From Paucisalibacillus globulus (GTDB lineage Bacteria > Bacillota > Bacilli > Bacillales > Amphibacillaceae): a stretch of DNA of 64,000 nucleotides. Shown piece by piece: positions 27,085-35,882 of the stretch; the stretch's first letter is position 1; each line of letters begins with the position of its first letter. The notes below the pieces were generated by a model. It saw only the letters and a list, made by a program, of their open reading frames with translations. It had not been told where the DNA came from and did not search any database. The stretch is taken from positions 309,315-373,314 of the forward strand of contig NZ_LT855405.1 of assembly GCF_900184735.1 (NCBI RefSeq). Reading direction: 5' to 3'. Made by a program: the position numbers and the translations under genes.

Positions 27085-28053
27085 CTATATGTAAAATACG
27101 AAGTCTTCATCGGCAAGCCTGATTTTGGTACCTGAGAATATCTCGATCTCTTTCAGTACCGGGATAACCCGCTGGTCTACGAATGTCTTATTCGTAGAAT
27201 TATTATCGATGATATAATAGCGGTCACCGCGCGTAATAATATCAGCATGACTTCGACTGACCGTTTGATTATTAGCGATAAAATAATCACAATACCTTCT
27301 TTCCTTACCAATTCGAAATGAAGGCTTATTTACCAAGATTCTTTCTTGATTACTTTCTCTAATTAAATAAGGGAAAGATGGCTCTTTCTGCAAATCAACA
27401 CCTATAACCGTCGTCCCACTTAGGTCTTCTTCATCTAACACAGTCGTTTCTAGACTGTTTCTCTGTTCAACTTGCCCCATCCTATGTTCTTCACGCCCAC
27501 TTCTCCCCATCAATTCTAAGATGAACTTCTCAAAGTGATGAATGGAAAAAGAAGTATGTTCATTAAAATACTGTAAATAGGTAGAGACATAATGATGATC
27601 TTCGTGCTTATTAAATACGAGTTGAAATGGAATATCTTTGAAAAACTCAGAAGGGAAAACCGGATTATGATTATTTACAATTGGCCAAAATATACATTTT
27701 ACTGCCTTCGTCCCAGGGTCTAGAAAGATACAATCTAGCTCTAACATCATGTTGTTCATATTCATTAAGTTCACTTCACAATGTTTGGCAATCCTCACTA
27801 TGTTATAGATGACTTCTAGAAACATCTTCTTATGGACAATACCACTAAAATATATATTCAACGGCAACATGCCTTTTATGGAGCTTTTTAAGAGAACATT
27901 GCTCTTCTCATACTCCACATAAACAGGAAGAAGACTCGGAAATAATCCATTCGCAATAGCACGTAATTCACGTTTGTTAATCGCCTCATTTTGGACTAAC
28001 CTTTTGGCTACAACGTATTGATTTTGATTACGTTCCTCTTCTGCTTTTCCCAT
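27085..28053 (-). CDS. DUF6382-like + FHA domain protein
   Basis: Cytoplasmic protein of 322 residues and the first gene of the operon. Residues about 1-185 resemble DUF6382 (SIKGMLPLNIYFSGIVHKKMFLEVIYNIV; LELDCIFLDPGTKAVKCIFWPI). A linker carries LETTVLDEEDLSGTTVIG, similar in form to the threonine pair of mycobacterial GarA, which kinases phosphorylate. The C-terminal FHA domain, about residues 235-322, has the phosphothreonine-binding core: FRIGKERRYCDYFIANNQTVSRSHADII and NSTNKTFVD. The start is backed by AGGAGA before the ATG. I infer that it reads the DETxxL ladder of the downstream membrane protein. Confidence 0.88.
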   Translation of the reverse strand: MGKAEEERNQNQYVVAKRLVQNEAINKRELRAIANGLFPSLLPVYVEYEKSNVLLKSSIKGMLPLNIYFSGIVHKKMFLEVIYNIVRIAKHCEVNLMNMNNMMLELDCIFLDPGTKAVKCIFWPIVNNHNPVFPSEFFKDIPFQLVFNKHEDHHYVSTYLQYFNEHTSFSIHHFEKFILELMGRSGREEHRMGQVEQRNSLETTVLDEEDLSGTTVIGVDLQKEPSFPYLIRESNQERILVNKPSFRIGKERRYCDYFIANNQTVSRSHADIITRGDRYYIIDNNSTNKTFVDQRVIPVLKEIEIFSGTKIRLADEDFVFYI

Positions 28054-28770
28054 GAGTATCTCCTACTATCAATATTTGAATCTAATAAACTATTCGTCTT
28101 AAATTCATATGTACTTCCCTTTTTGATAGGCATAATAAATAGTTGAGTCTCGTTTGACTGCTCATCACCCGTACTGTGGTCTTCAAAATAGTGTGATTGG
28201 GATATGGTGTAATATCTTAGGGGATTTGCTTAATATAAAGTTATAAAACACGTATTCAAGGATTTCCTCTATACGTTCTCTTTTTTCTTGGCTTTATACA
28301 AAGCCGCAATAGCGGTTTTCATAAATGCCCCATTCCTTTTGTCTTGATGGGACCGTATACTAACATTAAGGGAGTTCTTCACCGAATTCATCTAGTGATG
28401 GTGAGTCTATCAAAAGGTTGCATGAACCATTCTTTTAATCCGGGGCATCAATAATGAAATCATTTTCTTCTGTAGGTAGTAGGCACTAAAATAGTTATAT
28501 ATGTCAATGTAGTCCTTTTTATACATCATAAAAATCAAAAAGGTATATGTTTATTTCAAGATCATGACAATTTAGTTCCTTTGTATTGCGCCATGTTAAA
28601 CCAATATAACGGTACCATGATATAGTAAAATTCTACCATGCTAGTTCAAAATTTGTCACTGAGGCTAAAGGCCTCATTCCCCCTTTCATCTTTTGTGAAA
28701 TTATCACTATAAAATTTTACATTTTTACCCAAAACCAAACTAAAGTCTTAGGTTAATTTGTCGAAAAAAC
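28054..28770. other. Gene-free stretch upstream of the kinase operon
   Basis: About 720 AT-rich bases without a convincing gene. It should contain the promoter of the FHA/kinase operon, but I cannot point to clear boxes. A 17-codon frame on the minus strand (MKTAIAALYKAKKKENV, near 28270-28325) lacks good support. AGGCCTTTAGCCT-type inverted repeats near 28660-28675 are the only structure seen. Confidence 0.5.
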
Positions 28771-28832
28771 AAGAAGAGGACAGTCCCTCATCAACAGAAC
28801 TTATTAAAGTGATGAGAGACTGTCCTTTTTAC
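28771..28832 (-). terminator. Terminator downstream of 28840 gene
   Basis: AGGACAGTCTCTCATCA pairs with TGATGAGGGACTGTCCT on the minus strand, then a T-rich tract. Confidence 0.8.
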
Positions 28833-28839
28833 CTATATA

Positions 28840-29565
28840 TTATTTTGCTTCAAAATTTACTTCATTTAATCCACTGATGGATATTCGTTGCCCTTCTTTT
28901 AACGTAACAGTTACCTTTTTTACCCCCATGTCACCAGAAGCGTCCAGTATTTCATTTGTACTTGGTAATCCCATATCATTATAGATAACAAAGTTACCCA
29001 TTCCACTAGGTGTTGTAGCATCATATCTACCTGGCTCAATATCTAACCCGACTTCCCATGTACCAGCAGATAACGTGTTAGACATGTTGGTTTCAGCAGG
29101 TGTGAATTTCACAGCATCTAAGCCTGAAATCTCAATTTCTTGACCATCTTCCAAATCCGTTGTCACACTAGCTACGCCCATTTCTGTACTATTATCTAGG
29201 ATCTCATTCACAACCGGCAATCCAGCTTCATCATACACAAATAGATTTCCCATTCCTTCTCCAGTAATAACATAACGTCCTACTGGGATATCGGTTCCCA
29301 CTGCGAACGTACCAGCATTTAAGGTTGTCTCCTCAGCTGAAGAGTTGTCACGTTCAGGTGCTTCTTCATCAGGCTCTTCTTCTGCACCTTCATCACCGGT
29401 GTTTTCCTCCTCTTCCTTACTTTGGGCATCTTCTGTCCCTGTATCGGTTTCTTGTGGTTCGTCTTCCTCATCACCACCACCGAATAGTGCAAACAATAAT
29501 ACGATAATTACAATTAACCAAAACCACCATTTTTTATAAAAGGGCTTTTTATCATGTTCAGCCAT
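28840..29565 (-). CDS. Membrane-anchored protein with two tandem G-VG-DI-GRY repeats
   Basis: Protein of 241 residues. The N-terminus is one membrane segment (KKWWFWLIVIIVLLFALFGGG), followed by a long Glu/Asp-rich linker (about residues 32-85). Then come two homologous units of about 72 residues: GTFAVGTDIPVGRYVITGEGMGN... and GTWEVGLDIEPGRYDATTPSGMGN..., each closing with GQ-IEISGL or GQRISISGL. The units look like small beta domains exposed outside the cell. I know of similar uncharacterised repeats in Bacillaceae but no function. The start has AAGGAGGG upstream. Confidence 0.75.
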   Translation of the reverse strand: MAEHDKKPFYKKWWFWLIVIIVLLFALFGGGDEEDEPQETDTGTEDAQSKEEEENTGDEGAEEEPDEEAPERDNSSAEETTLNAGTFAVGTDIPVGRYVITGEGMGNLFVYDEAGLPVVNEILDNSTEMGVASVTTDLEDGQEIEISGLDAVKFTPAETNMSNTLSAGTWEVGLDIEPGRYDATTPSGMGNFVIYNDMGLPSTNEILDASGDMGVKKVTVTLKEGQRISISGLNEVNFEAK

Positions 29566-29634
29566 ACTAAATCCCTCCTTAATTTAAGTGGTTTTAGTAT
29601 GAGCATTATTCAATAGAGATATTCAATCATGACC

Positions 29635-30021
29635 TTAGTCTTCATTAAACCAAAGCGGATCATCATTATCTACATTCCCATTATAATTAATTAGAATCTC
29701 ATCTCCCGCTTTTATATCGGTGTACGCATAGAATTCAAAGGTATGATTATCAAAGTTAATTTTATAATTAGCATTTGGTTCATAAGAATGGTTAAACAAC
29801 ATGCCATAGCCAAGTAGGATAGCAGAGTGATTGATCCCATACTCGAATGTATAATCAGCAAGGAGCGTTTTTTCGATATGTTCATGCTGGTCATTGGGAT
29901 AGGGAATGACAGGCGCTTCATGAAACAGTGTACCTTTTTTAATATCCTGCGTAGCAAAGACGCCTCTGTTAAATTCCCCTTCACTAATTAATGATTTTTT
30001 TATTTCGATCAAGAATTTCAC
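29635..30021 (-). CDS. SET-domain protein
   Basis: Small protein of 128 residues made almost only of a SET domain. The pieces are RGVFATQDIKKGTLFHEAPVI (N-terminal SET strand), LGYGMLFNHSYEPNANY (the pseudoknot NHS motif) and FYAYTDIKAGDEILINYNG (C-terminal part with the catalytic-type tyrosine). SET proteins are lysine methyltransferases in eukaryotes; bacterial single-domain members are little studied. The start is GTG with a weak ribosome site. It is a lone gene. Its target is unknown. Confidence 0.82.
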   Translation of the reverse strand: MKFLIEIKKSLISEGEFNRGVFATQDIKKGTLFHEAPVIPYPNDQHEHIEKTLLADYTFEYGINHSAILLGYGMLFNHSYEPNANYKINFDNHTFEFYAYTDIKAGDEILINYNGNVDNDDPLWFNED

Positions 30022-30259
30022 CTACTCTTATCTTTAAATTGTCTACTAACTGTAACACGAAACTCCAGAATGAGCGAACAATTGCAAAGGAAAAAAGTCT
30101 ATGTAACCTTGCTATTTCATAAATTATATTGTGTTAATTGCAATTCTTAATGTGTACTTTAACAGGAAACTTAATACACTGCGTGCACGAATCACTTGCG
30201 ATTGCCATATGAGGTTATGCTACACTTAATAATACGAATGTGATGAGAGGAGTCCAACT

Positions 30260-31627
30260 GTGGATTTAAAGAAAGAAGTTACAAAGCTTTCGAAAAAGGA
30301 ATTAGTTGAATTAGTCATGGAACTAGTCGAAAGTGACCAACATGTAGAGAAGAAGGTCGAGTATAAACTAGTTACCCCAAATGACGAAGTGAAAGCTAGT
30401 AAGCAATTGATTAGAAAATATATAAATGAAAATAAGAGACAAGGATTTATTTCGTGGCGAAATGTGCATACAGCACTCCAAGGTGCTGAGATGGTGCTTG
30501 ATAAAGGTAGAAATAAATTAAACAATGGCGAAGAGGAGACCGCGGTCAAATTAGGAATTGCCGTGCTCTCGATTGTTATTGATATGCTACAGTACACAGA
30601 TGATACAGGTGGCGAAATTGGGTACGTCATTAATGAAAGTATCACCTTACTGAAAGATGCATCTTCACTCATATTACTTTCCACTGATCATCGTGTACAA
30701 GAAAGTACCTTTGATTTAATCCTAAAGGAAGCAATGAACAAGCGTTATGACGGATGGAATGATACACGTTATGCATTATTAGATGTTTGTTCTATCTATT
30801 CTGCACTTTCATCTGCTAGACGGAAGCTGGAGGAAATCTTAGAGAACCAATTAAGTAAAGTATCAACAGTTTCTACATGGTCCTCAGAACGAGATAAACA
30901 AGCTATTTTACAACTGCAATTGAAGATCTTAGAACGAAATGGCGAAATGGATACAGCTAATCAGTTCGTCAATAAGCATCTAAACTATGATGAGTTTCGA
31001 CAAATGGCTATCGAAAAAGAAATAGAAAATGAAAATTATGAAACCGCTCTAAGACTTTGTGAAGATGGAGAAGAGAATGATAGTTTATATCCTGGCCTGG
31101 TGAAAAAATGGAAGGAATATAGACTACAAGTTTACGAGGCCATCGAGGATCTGGAAAAACAAAAAGAAATACTTATGGAGTTTGTATTGGATAACGAGTA
31201 TGAAGCCTATAGTAAATTGAAGGAATTGTATTCTGAAGAAGAATGGGAAGATGCGTTAGAAAAGATATTCCATTCAATGGAAGAGCGTGCAGGTCTTCCA
31301 CATGTATATGAGTATATTGCAAAAGCAGAAAGCAGAAGTGATAAAGTACTAAAATACGTGGAACAATCACCCTCAACTATTGTAGAGCTCTATTCCTACA
31401 TATTGGATAATTATGAGGATAGAGTGGAGGAAATTTTCCGTCATTATATTTTATCTGAAGCAGAACTTGCCACCAATCGGAAGGAATACCGGAATATTGG
31501 TAGAAAGTTAAAGATCTATAAAGAGGCAGTTGGAGAAGCTAAGTTTGAAGACTTAGTAATGGCACTGAAGAAAACGTATGAGCGTAAGCCTGCATTTGTG
31601 AATGAATTGGAGAAGATTGAAAAGTGA
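30260..31627 (+). CDS. Uncharacterised all-helical repeat protein (DUF6880-like)
   Basis: Soluble acidic protein of 455 residues, almost wholly alpha-helical, beginning LKKEVTKLSKKELVELVMELVESD. The rest shows TPR/HEAT-like helical pairs (NYETALRLCEDGEENDSLYPGLVKKW; EDALEKIFHSMEERAGLPHVYEYI). Proteins with this build are often found with SWIM zinc-finger domains; none is present here. It starts at GTG 30260 with GAGAGGAG upstream. It is a single-gene unit with a terminator behind. The function is not known to me. Confidence 0.75.
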   Translation: MDLKKEVTKLSKKELVELVMELVESDQHVEKKVEYKLVTPNDEVKASKQLIRKYINENKRQGFISWRNVHTALQGAEMVLDKGRNKLNNGEEETAVKLGIAVLSIVIDMLQYTDDTGGEIGYVINESITLLKDASSLILLSTDHRVQESTFDLILKEAMNKRYDGWNDTRYALLDVCSIYSALSSARRKLEEILENQLSKVSTVSTWSSERDKQAILQLQLKILERNGEMDTANQFVNKHLNYDEFRQMAIEKEIENENYETALRLCEDGEENDSLYPGLVKKWKEYRLQVYEAIEDLEKQKEILMEFVLDNEYEAYSKLKELYSEEEWEDALEKIFHSMEERAGLPHVYEYIAKAESRSDKVLKYVEQSPSTIVELYSYILDNYEDRVEEIFRHYILSEAELATNRKEYRNIGRKLKIYKEAVGEAKFEDLVMALKKTYERKPAFVNELEKIEK

Positions 31628-31714
31628 TTGAGTAGGGGTTAAATGACTAATAAACTATTTAGAGGCAGGACATAATTGAACTGAATCGTGAGACTCCTTT
31701 ATGAATCATTTTGA

Positions 31715-31764
31715 GAATCAAAAATAGCCACTTCCCCAAGCCTTAAGGGAAAGTGGCTTTTCTA
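31715..31764. terminator. Bidirectional terminator
   Basis: AAAAATAGCCACTTCCC pairs with GGGAAAGTGGCTTTTCT between the 30260 gene and the converging peptide ABC operon. Confidence 0.8.
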
Positions 31765-31791
31765 ATATAATATGGATTTAAAACAAAATAT

Positions 31792-32616
31792 CTACCTCGA
31801 CCTTGGATCACTAATATCCCGTATCGCATTACTCAACATATAAAACCCTAATACCATCAATGTAATTACAACACCTGGTGCATAGGTATACCACGGTGAA
31901 CTGGCTAGATACCCTTGAGAATCCTTCAACATTCTACCCCAGCTTGGATCTGGTGGTTGAACACCCAACCCTAAATAGCTTAAACCCGCTTCCGCTAACA
32001 AGGCAACTGCAAAGGCAATGGACGCAGCTACAATCAATGGAGACATAACATTTGGTAAGATATGCTTCGTCATTATCCTGACTTGAGACTGCCCCATCAA
32101 CCGAGCAGCATGCACATACTCCGCATCCTTACTCTGTAAAAATCCACTTCTCGCAATCCTCGCAATCCCTGGAATCGCCATCAACCCAAGCGCGATCGAT
32201 GTATTTACCATTCCAGAACCAAAAACGGCAACTAGCATTAATGCCAAAATAATACCCGGAAATGCCATGAGAGCATCAATGATTCGCATAATAATTTCGT
32301 CAATCCATCCACCAAAGTAACCTGAAAATCCACCAATCAATACTCCAAAAATCATGCCAATCCCAACAGAAACCGTACCAACGAAAAATGCAGTTTGTGT
32401 TCCGACCATGATTCGACTGAATATATCACGACCAAACTCATCGGTTCCAAACCAATGTTCTGCACTTGGAGGTTGCAATTTATTCGCAATATCCATGGCA
32501 TTGACATCATATGGTGTGTAAAAAAAACTTACAACCATCATGAGTAGAAAAACAAGTAGGATAGAACTACCAATCACAAGGTTTATATTTTTCCCATGTC
32601 TTTGAATTTGTTTCAT
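31792..32616 (-). CDS. Peptide ABC transporter permease, DppC type
   Basis: Inner-membrane permease of 274 residues. The phrase HWFGTDEFGRDIFSRIMVGTQTAFFVG near residue 55 is characteristic of DppC/OppC. The EAA loop is EYVHAARLMGQSQVRIMTKHILPNVMSPLIV, and GLSYLGLGVQPPDPSWGRML follows. Its start overlaps the DppB stop by four bases. It is the last gene of a three-gene operon (binding protein, B, C); no ATPase genes follow, and a terminator lies after it. Confidence 0.93.
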   Translation of the reverse strand: MKQIQRHGKNINLVIGSSILLVFLLMMVVSFFYTPYDVNAMDIANKLQPPSAEHWFGTDEFGRDIFSRIMVGTQTAFFVGTVSVGIGMIFGVLIGGFSGYFGGWIDEIIMRIIDALMAFPGIILALMLVAVFGSGMVNTSIALGLMAIPGIARIARSGFLQSKDAEYVHAARLMGQSQVRIMTKHILPNVMSPLIVAASIAFAVALLAEAGLSYLGLGVQPPDPSWGRMLKDSQGYLASSPWYTYAPGVVITLMVLGFYMLSNAIRDISDPRSR

Positions 32617-33569
32617 TGCCCTACTCCCTCACCTAACCGAATGCGAGGATCCAAGATTGCATATAGCATATCAATTACAAAATTAATCACAACCACCACA
32701 ATGGTAATATACATGACAATTCCCTGTATCAATGGAAAATCACGATAACTAATGCTCGTAATCAAGAGACTACCAAACCCCGGAAGTCCAAAAACCTGCT
32801 CCACGATAATGGTTCCCGCAACCACCTCAGCAAAAATCAAACCGAATACAGTAAGTATCGGAATCATCGCATTTCGTAACACATGTTTATACATTACTGC
32901 CCGCTCCGTGATCCCCTTACTTCGTATCGTTCGTACATAATCTAGCTGTAATTGCTCCAAAATTGTATTACGAATATATCGAAAAGAGATCGCGATTTGC
33001 GGAATGGCAATCGTGATCGCTGGTAAAAGTAATGACCCGAACGCACCAGTTATACTTTCAGACCAAGGAACATAGCCACTAATTGAGAAAAACTGAAACG
33101 TCATACCCAATCCAAGCATTAACAGCATCCCAAGCCAAAAAGAAGGAATCGCCATTCCAACTTGTGTAACAGAAGAAAGAACTAGATCCTGTAAGGTGTT
33201 CGGTCTTTTTGCAATGTAAATCCCTAATGGAATCGTAACCATAATGACAATCGCAATTGAAAGAAATGCCAAATAAAGGGTAACCGGCAATCGGTCCGCA
33301 ATCAACTCTGAAACCGGTCGGGAAAACCGAATAGAATCCCCTAAATCACCTGTAAAAACACCACTCATCCAGTTTCCATACTGGGTAATAAGGGGCTGAT
33401 CTAATCCGAGTTGTTGTTCCAAGGTTTCTACCCTTGCTTCATCGGCTTCCGGACCTAACATTATTCGGATTGGATCCCCTGGTATGATTTGAAAAACGGC
33501 AAAGGTAATGAATGAAACAAGGAATACCGTTACCATAAGCAAACTTAACCTTCGAACGAAATAGGCCAT
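32613..33569 (-). CDS. Peptide ABC transporter permease, DppB type
   Basis: Permease of 318 residues. It has the N-terminal FVRRLSLLMVTVFLVSFITFAVFQIIPGDP typical of DppB/OppB and the EAA loop DYVRTIRSKGITERAVMYKHVLRNAMIPILT, closing with FGLPGFGSLLITSISYRDFPLIQGIV. It follows the binding-protein gene by 14 bases. It forms the heterodimeric channel with the DppC-type protein. Confidence 0.93.
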   Translation of the reverse strand: MAYFVRRLSLLMVTVFLVSFITFAVFQIIPGDPIRIMLGPEADEARVETLEQQLGLDQPLITQYGNWMSGVFTGDLGDSIRFSRPVSELIADRLPVTLYLAFLSIAIVIMVTIPLGIYIAKRPNTLQDLVLSSVTQVGMAIPSFWLGMLLMLGLGMTFQFFSISGYVPWSESITGAFGSLLLPAITIAIPQIAISFRYIRNTILEQLQLDYVRTIRSKGITERAVMYKHVLRNAMIPILTVFGLIFAEVVAGTIIVEQVFGLPGFGSLLITSISYRDFPLIQGIVMYITIVVVVINFVIDMLYAILDPRIRLGEGVGQ

Positions 33570-33583
33570 GTTGATATCCCCTT

Positions 33584-35110
33584 CTATTCGGTGTACTTCA
33601 CTTCAGATAAATCATGATAGAAATAAGGGTATAGCTTATATCCTTCCAGCTTAGGATTTAACGCCCAGATAATTTGATAATCAGCTAAATACACCGCAGC
33701 AGCTTCTTCACTTAAAATTTCCTGTAATCGGTAATAGATTTCCTTTTGACGGTCCGGGTTTGATTCAGTAAGAACCTCATCCATCAACTGGTCATATTCT
33801 GCATGACTGAAGTTAAAGAAGTTATTCCCCGCATCCGACACATAACGATTAATTGTCTCATATGGAGAAAGAACCCCAGTAAAATCAATAATAGTCAGGT
33901 CATAGTCTCTTCCTTGGTAAACTCTCTCTAACCAAACGCCCCACTCAACTACTTCAATTTCTGCTTGGATACCCACTTCTTTTAAGTTCTCTACTACAAC
34001 TTGAGCAACATTGGTGTACAGTGCTGCATGGGAAGAGATAGATATGGTTGTGTTGAATCCGTCTGCATATCCTGCTTCTGCTAGTAAAGCCTTGGCTTTT
34101 TCTACATCACGCTTATATGTATCTTCCAAGCCTGCCTTAAAAACATCGCCCATAGCAGGACTCATATTAGATCCAAGCTTTGTAGCGTAACCAGAAAACG
34201 CTGCCTCAATGACATCATCTTTATTCACTGCATAATTGATTGCCTGACGAACTCGAACATCTTGGAATGGTTCTCTCTCTTGGTTATAGCCAACAAGTAA
34301 TACCGAATTACTGTCTTGATATTCCAGATTAAATTGATCCTCTACCTCAGGAACACGGTGCGATCCAACTGCGACAATATCCATTTCCCCCGCTTGTAGC
34401 GAAAGCAGTGCCGTTTGATCGTCTGGCTGGAATGTAAAGGTCACCTTGTCTAAATAAGGAAGACCATCTTTCCAGTAGTTTTCGTTTTTATCTAACACCA
34501 GGTTGTTTTCTGGGTTATAGCTATTAAATGCAAATGCCCCAGTCCCTATTGGCTGTTCATTATGTTTACCATCATTGCTTTTTGGCAAAATAGCAGAATT
34601 TAATGCAGTTAGATAAGAAAGAAACGCTGAATTCGGTTCCTTTAAAGTGATAACAAACGTCTTATCATCTGGTGTATCCAGTGAAGCAATATTGTCGAAA
34701 TCAGATGATAAAGGCTCACCAGTTTCCGTACCCATTAAACGGTCAAAACTATACTGAATATCCTCCACCGTTAATGGATCACCATTATGGAATGTTACTC
34801 CACCACGGATAGTAAATGTATACGTTAGTCCATCATCAGAAATACGATAATCTTCTGCAAGAGCTGGTTTCAAAGACCCATCCGTATCCCCAACTAACAA
34901 TCCATCATAGATATTAAGAAGCATTTGGAATGTAATCGATGCTTCAGCCATATGTGGATCCAAAAAATCTGGATCATTATTAATCCGAACATTCACTTCA
35001 TTTCGATCCTCAGCCTGATCACCAACCTCATTATCAGAACAAGCACTAACGAAAATAGCAATCAACATTAAAATACCTATTAAACTCAAAAACTTATAAA
35101 AAGTTCGCAT
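33584..35110 (-). CDS. Peptide-binding lipoprotein (family 5 solute-binding protein)
   Basis: Extracellular lipoprotein of 508 residues. The lipobox is IFVSAC, with cysteine about residue 24. The family 5 signature region is present (AEDYRISDDGLTYTFTIRGGVTFHNGDPLTVEDIQYSFDRL), and the later VRVRQAINYAVNKDDVIEAAF is typical of dipeptide/oligopeptide binders. It is the first gene of the operon. Nickel or other small ligands are used by some relatives, so peptide is the most likely but not the only option. Confidence 0.92.
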   Translation of the reverse strand: MRTFYKFLSLIGILMLIAIFVSACSDNEVGDQAEDRNEVNVRINNDPDFLDPHMAEASITFQMLLNIYDGLLVGDTDGSLKPALAEDYRISDDGLTYTFTIRGGVTFHNGDPLTVEDIQYSFDRLMGTETGEPLSSDFDNIASLDTPDDKTFVITLKEPNSAFLSYLTALNSAILPKSNDGKHNEQPIGTGAFAFNSYNPENNLVLDKNENYWKDGLPYLDKVTFTFQPDDQTALLSLQAGEMDIVAVGSHRVPEVEDQFNLEYQDSNSVLLVGYNQEREPFQDVRVRQAINYAVNKDDVIEAAFSGYATKLGSNMSPAMGDVFKAGLEDTYKRDVEKAKALLAEAGYADGFNTTISISSHAALYTNVAQVVVENLKEVGIQAEIEVVEWGVWLERVYQGRDYDLTIIDFTGVLSPYETINRYVSDAGNNFFNFSHAEYDQLMDEVLTESNPDRQKEIYYRLQEILSEEAAAVYLADYQIIWALNPKLEGYKLYPYFYHDLSEVKYTE

Positions 35111-35200
35111 ACCAAAACTCCTCTGCTAACAAAGTTCAAAACTGATACCGTTTACAGAAAAACACATAACAAACTAACCATAATTATACCCTTGTTTGTG

Positions 35201-35310
35201 GGTGCCTGTCACTCCCCGATTTTTGTATCATATTGTCGAACATCCCCCATGCGTACGATTATTCTATCCAGTCGACAGAATATGACATATATCGGGGAGT
35301 GACAGGCACC
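35201..35310. repeat. REPIN: inverted pair of REP elements
   Basis: GGTGCCTGTCACTCCCCGA at 35201-35219 and its exact reverse complement at 35292-35310 enclose 72 bases. The whole could fold into one long hairpin, the hallmark of a REPIN. It lies between the divergent peptide-binding and SRPBCC genes. The inner part contains TTTTTGTATCATATTGTCGAA, related to the TTTTGTCGAA seen after other copies. Confidence 0.85.
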
Positions 35311-35378
35311 AAATTCCCAAGTATAATCTTCCTAAGGGATTTCGTTTCCCCCTATAATATGGTAGAAAGACAGGGAAC

Positions 35379-35840
35379 ATGATGAAAGAAAAATTATTAT
35401 TTCGTTTGGAAGAGTTTATTGCTGCACCGATTGATGTTGTGTTTGATTATTTGGATGATGATGAGAAGATTAGGCGATGGAATGATTTTTTTGTGGAGAA
35501 TATCTATGAAAATGGTAAGCAAGAAAATGTGCCAGGTACTAGATTCACATCGGTTCAACGGATTGAAAAGAAAACGATTAGAACTGAAATTGTGTTAACC
35601 GAGTACGATCCTCCTAATAAAATTATTATGGAAGGGTACTCCAAGGAAGGTAAAGCATTTACTAGATATTTTCTATACCGAGAATATGACGGGACAAAGC
35701 TTGTAATGGAATCCAGTATTATTCCAAGCAATCTTTACTATCGAATCATAATGAAACTGTTTGGAGGACTAGGAAAGTTCTTATATAAAGAACAAGTTCA
35801 AAGATTAAAAGAGTACTTAGAAATGAGAGATTTTGATTAA
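35379..35840 (+). CDS. SRPBCC family protein
   Basis: Protein of 153 residues with the START/SRPBCC fold pattern: FRLEEFIAAPIDVVFDYLDDDEKIRRWND at the N-terminus, a central LTEYDPPNKIIMEGYSKEGKAFTRYFLYREYDGTKLVMESSI, and a C-terminal amphipathic helix. The family forms a deep hydrophobic pocket and includes lipid carriers and cyclases; the ligand cannot be told. TATAAT lies about 25 bases upstream. A terminator shared with the converging DUF4230 gene follows. Confidence 0.82.
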   Translation: MMKEKLLFRLEEFIAAPIDVVFDYLDDDEKIRRWNDFFVENIYENGKQENVPGTRFTSVQRIEKKTIRTEIVLTEYDPPNKIIMEGYSKEGKAFTRYFLYREYDGTKLVMESSIIPSNLYYRIIMKLFGGLGKFLYKEQVQRLKEYLEMRDFD

Positions 35841-35848
35841 TATAGAAA

Positions 35849-35882
35849 AGAGGGTACTGTCCTTATAGACAGTACCCTCCTC
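35849..35882. terminator. Bidirectional terminator
   Basis: GAGGGTACTGTC pairs with GACAGTACCCTC between convergent genes. Confidence 0.85.

Noticed and set aside
16930..28053. Type VII secretion (EssB/YukC) or Tad pilus locus
   Set aside because: FHA and kinase genes occur in such loci, but no EssC/FtsK ATPase, WXG100 protein, CpaF or TadE gene is present here.
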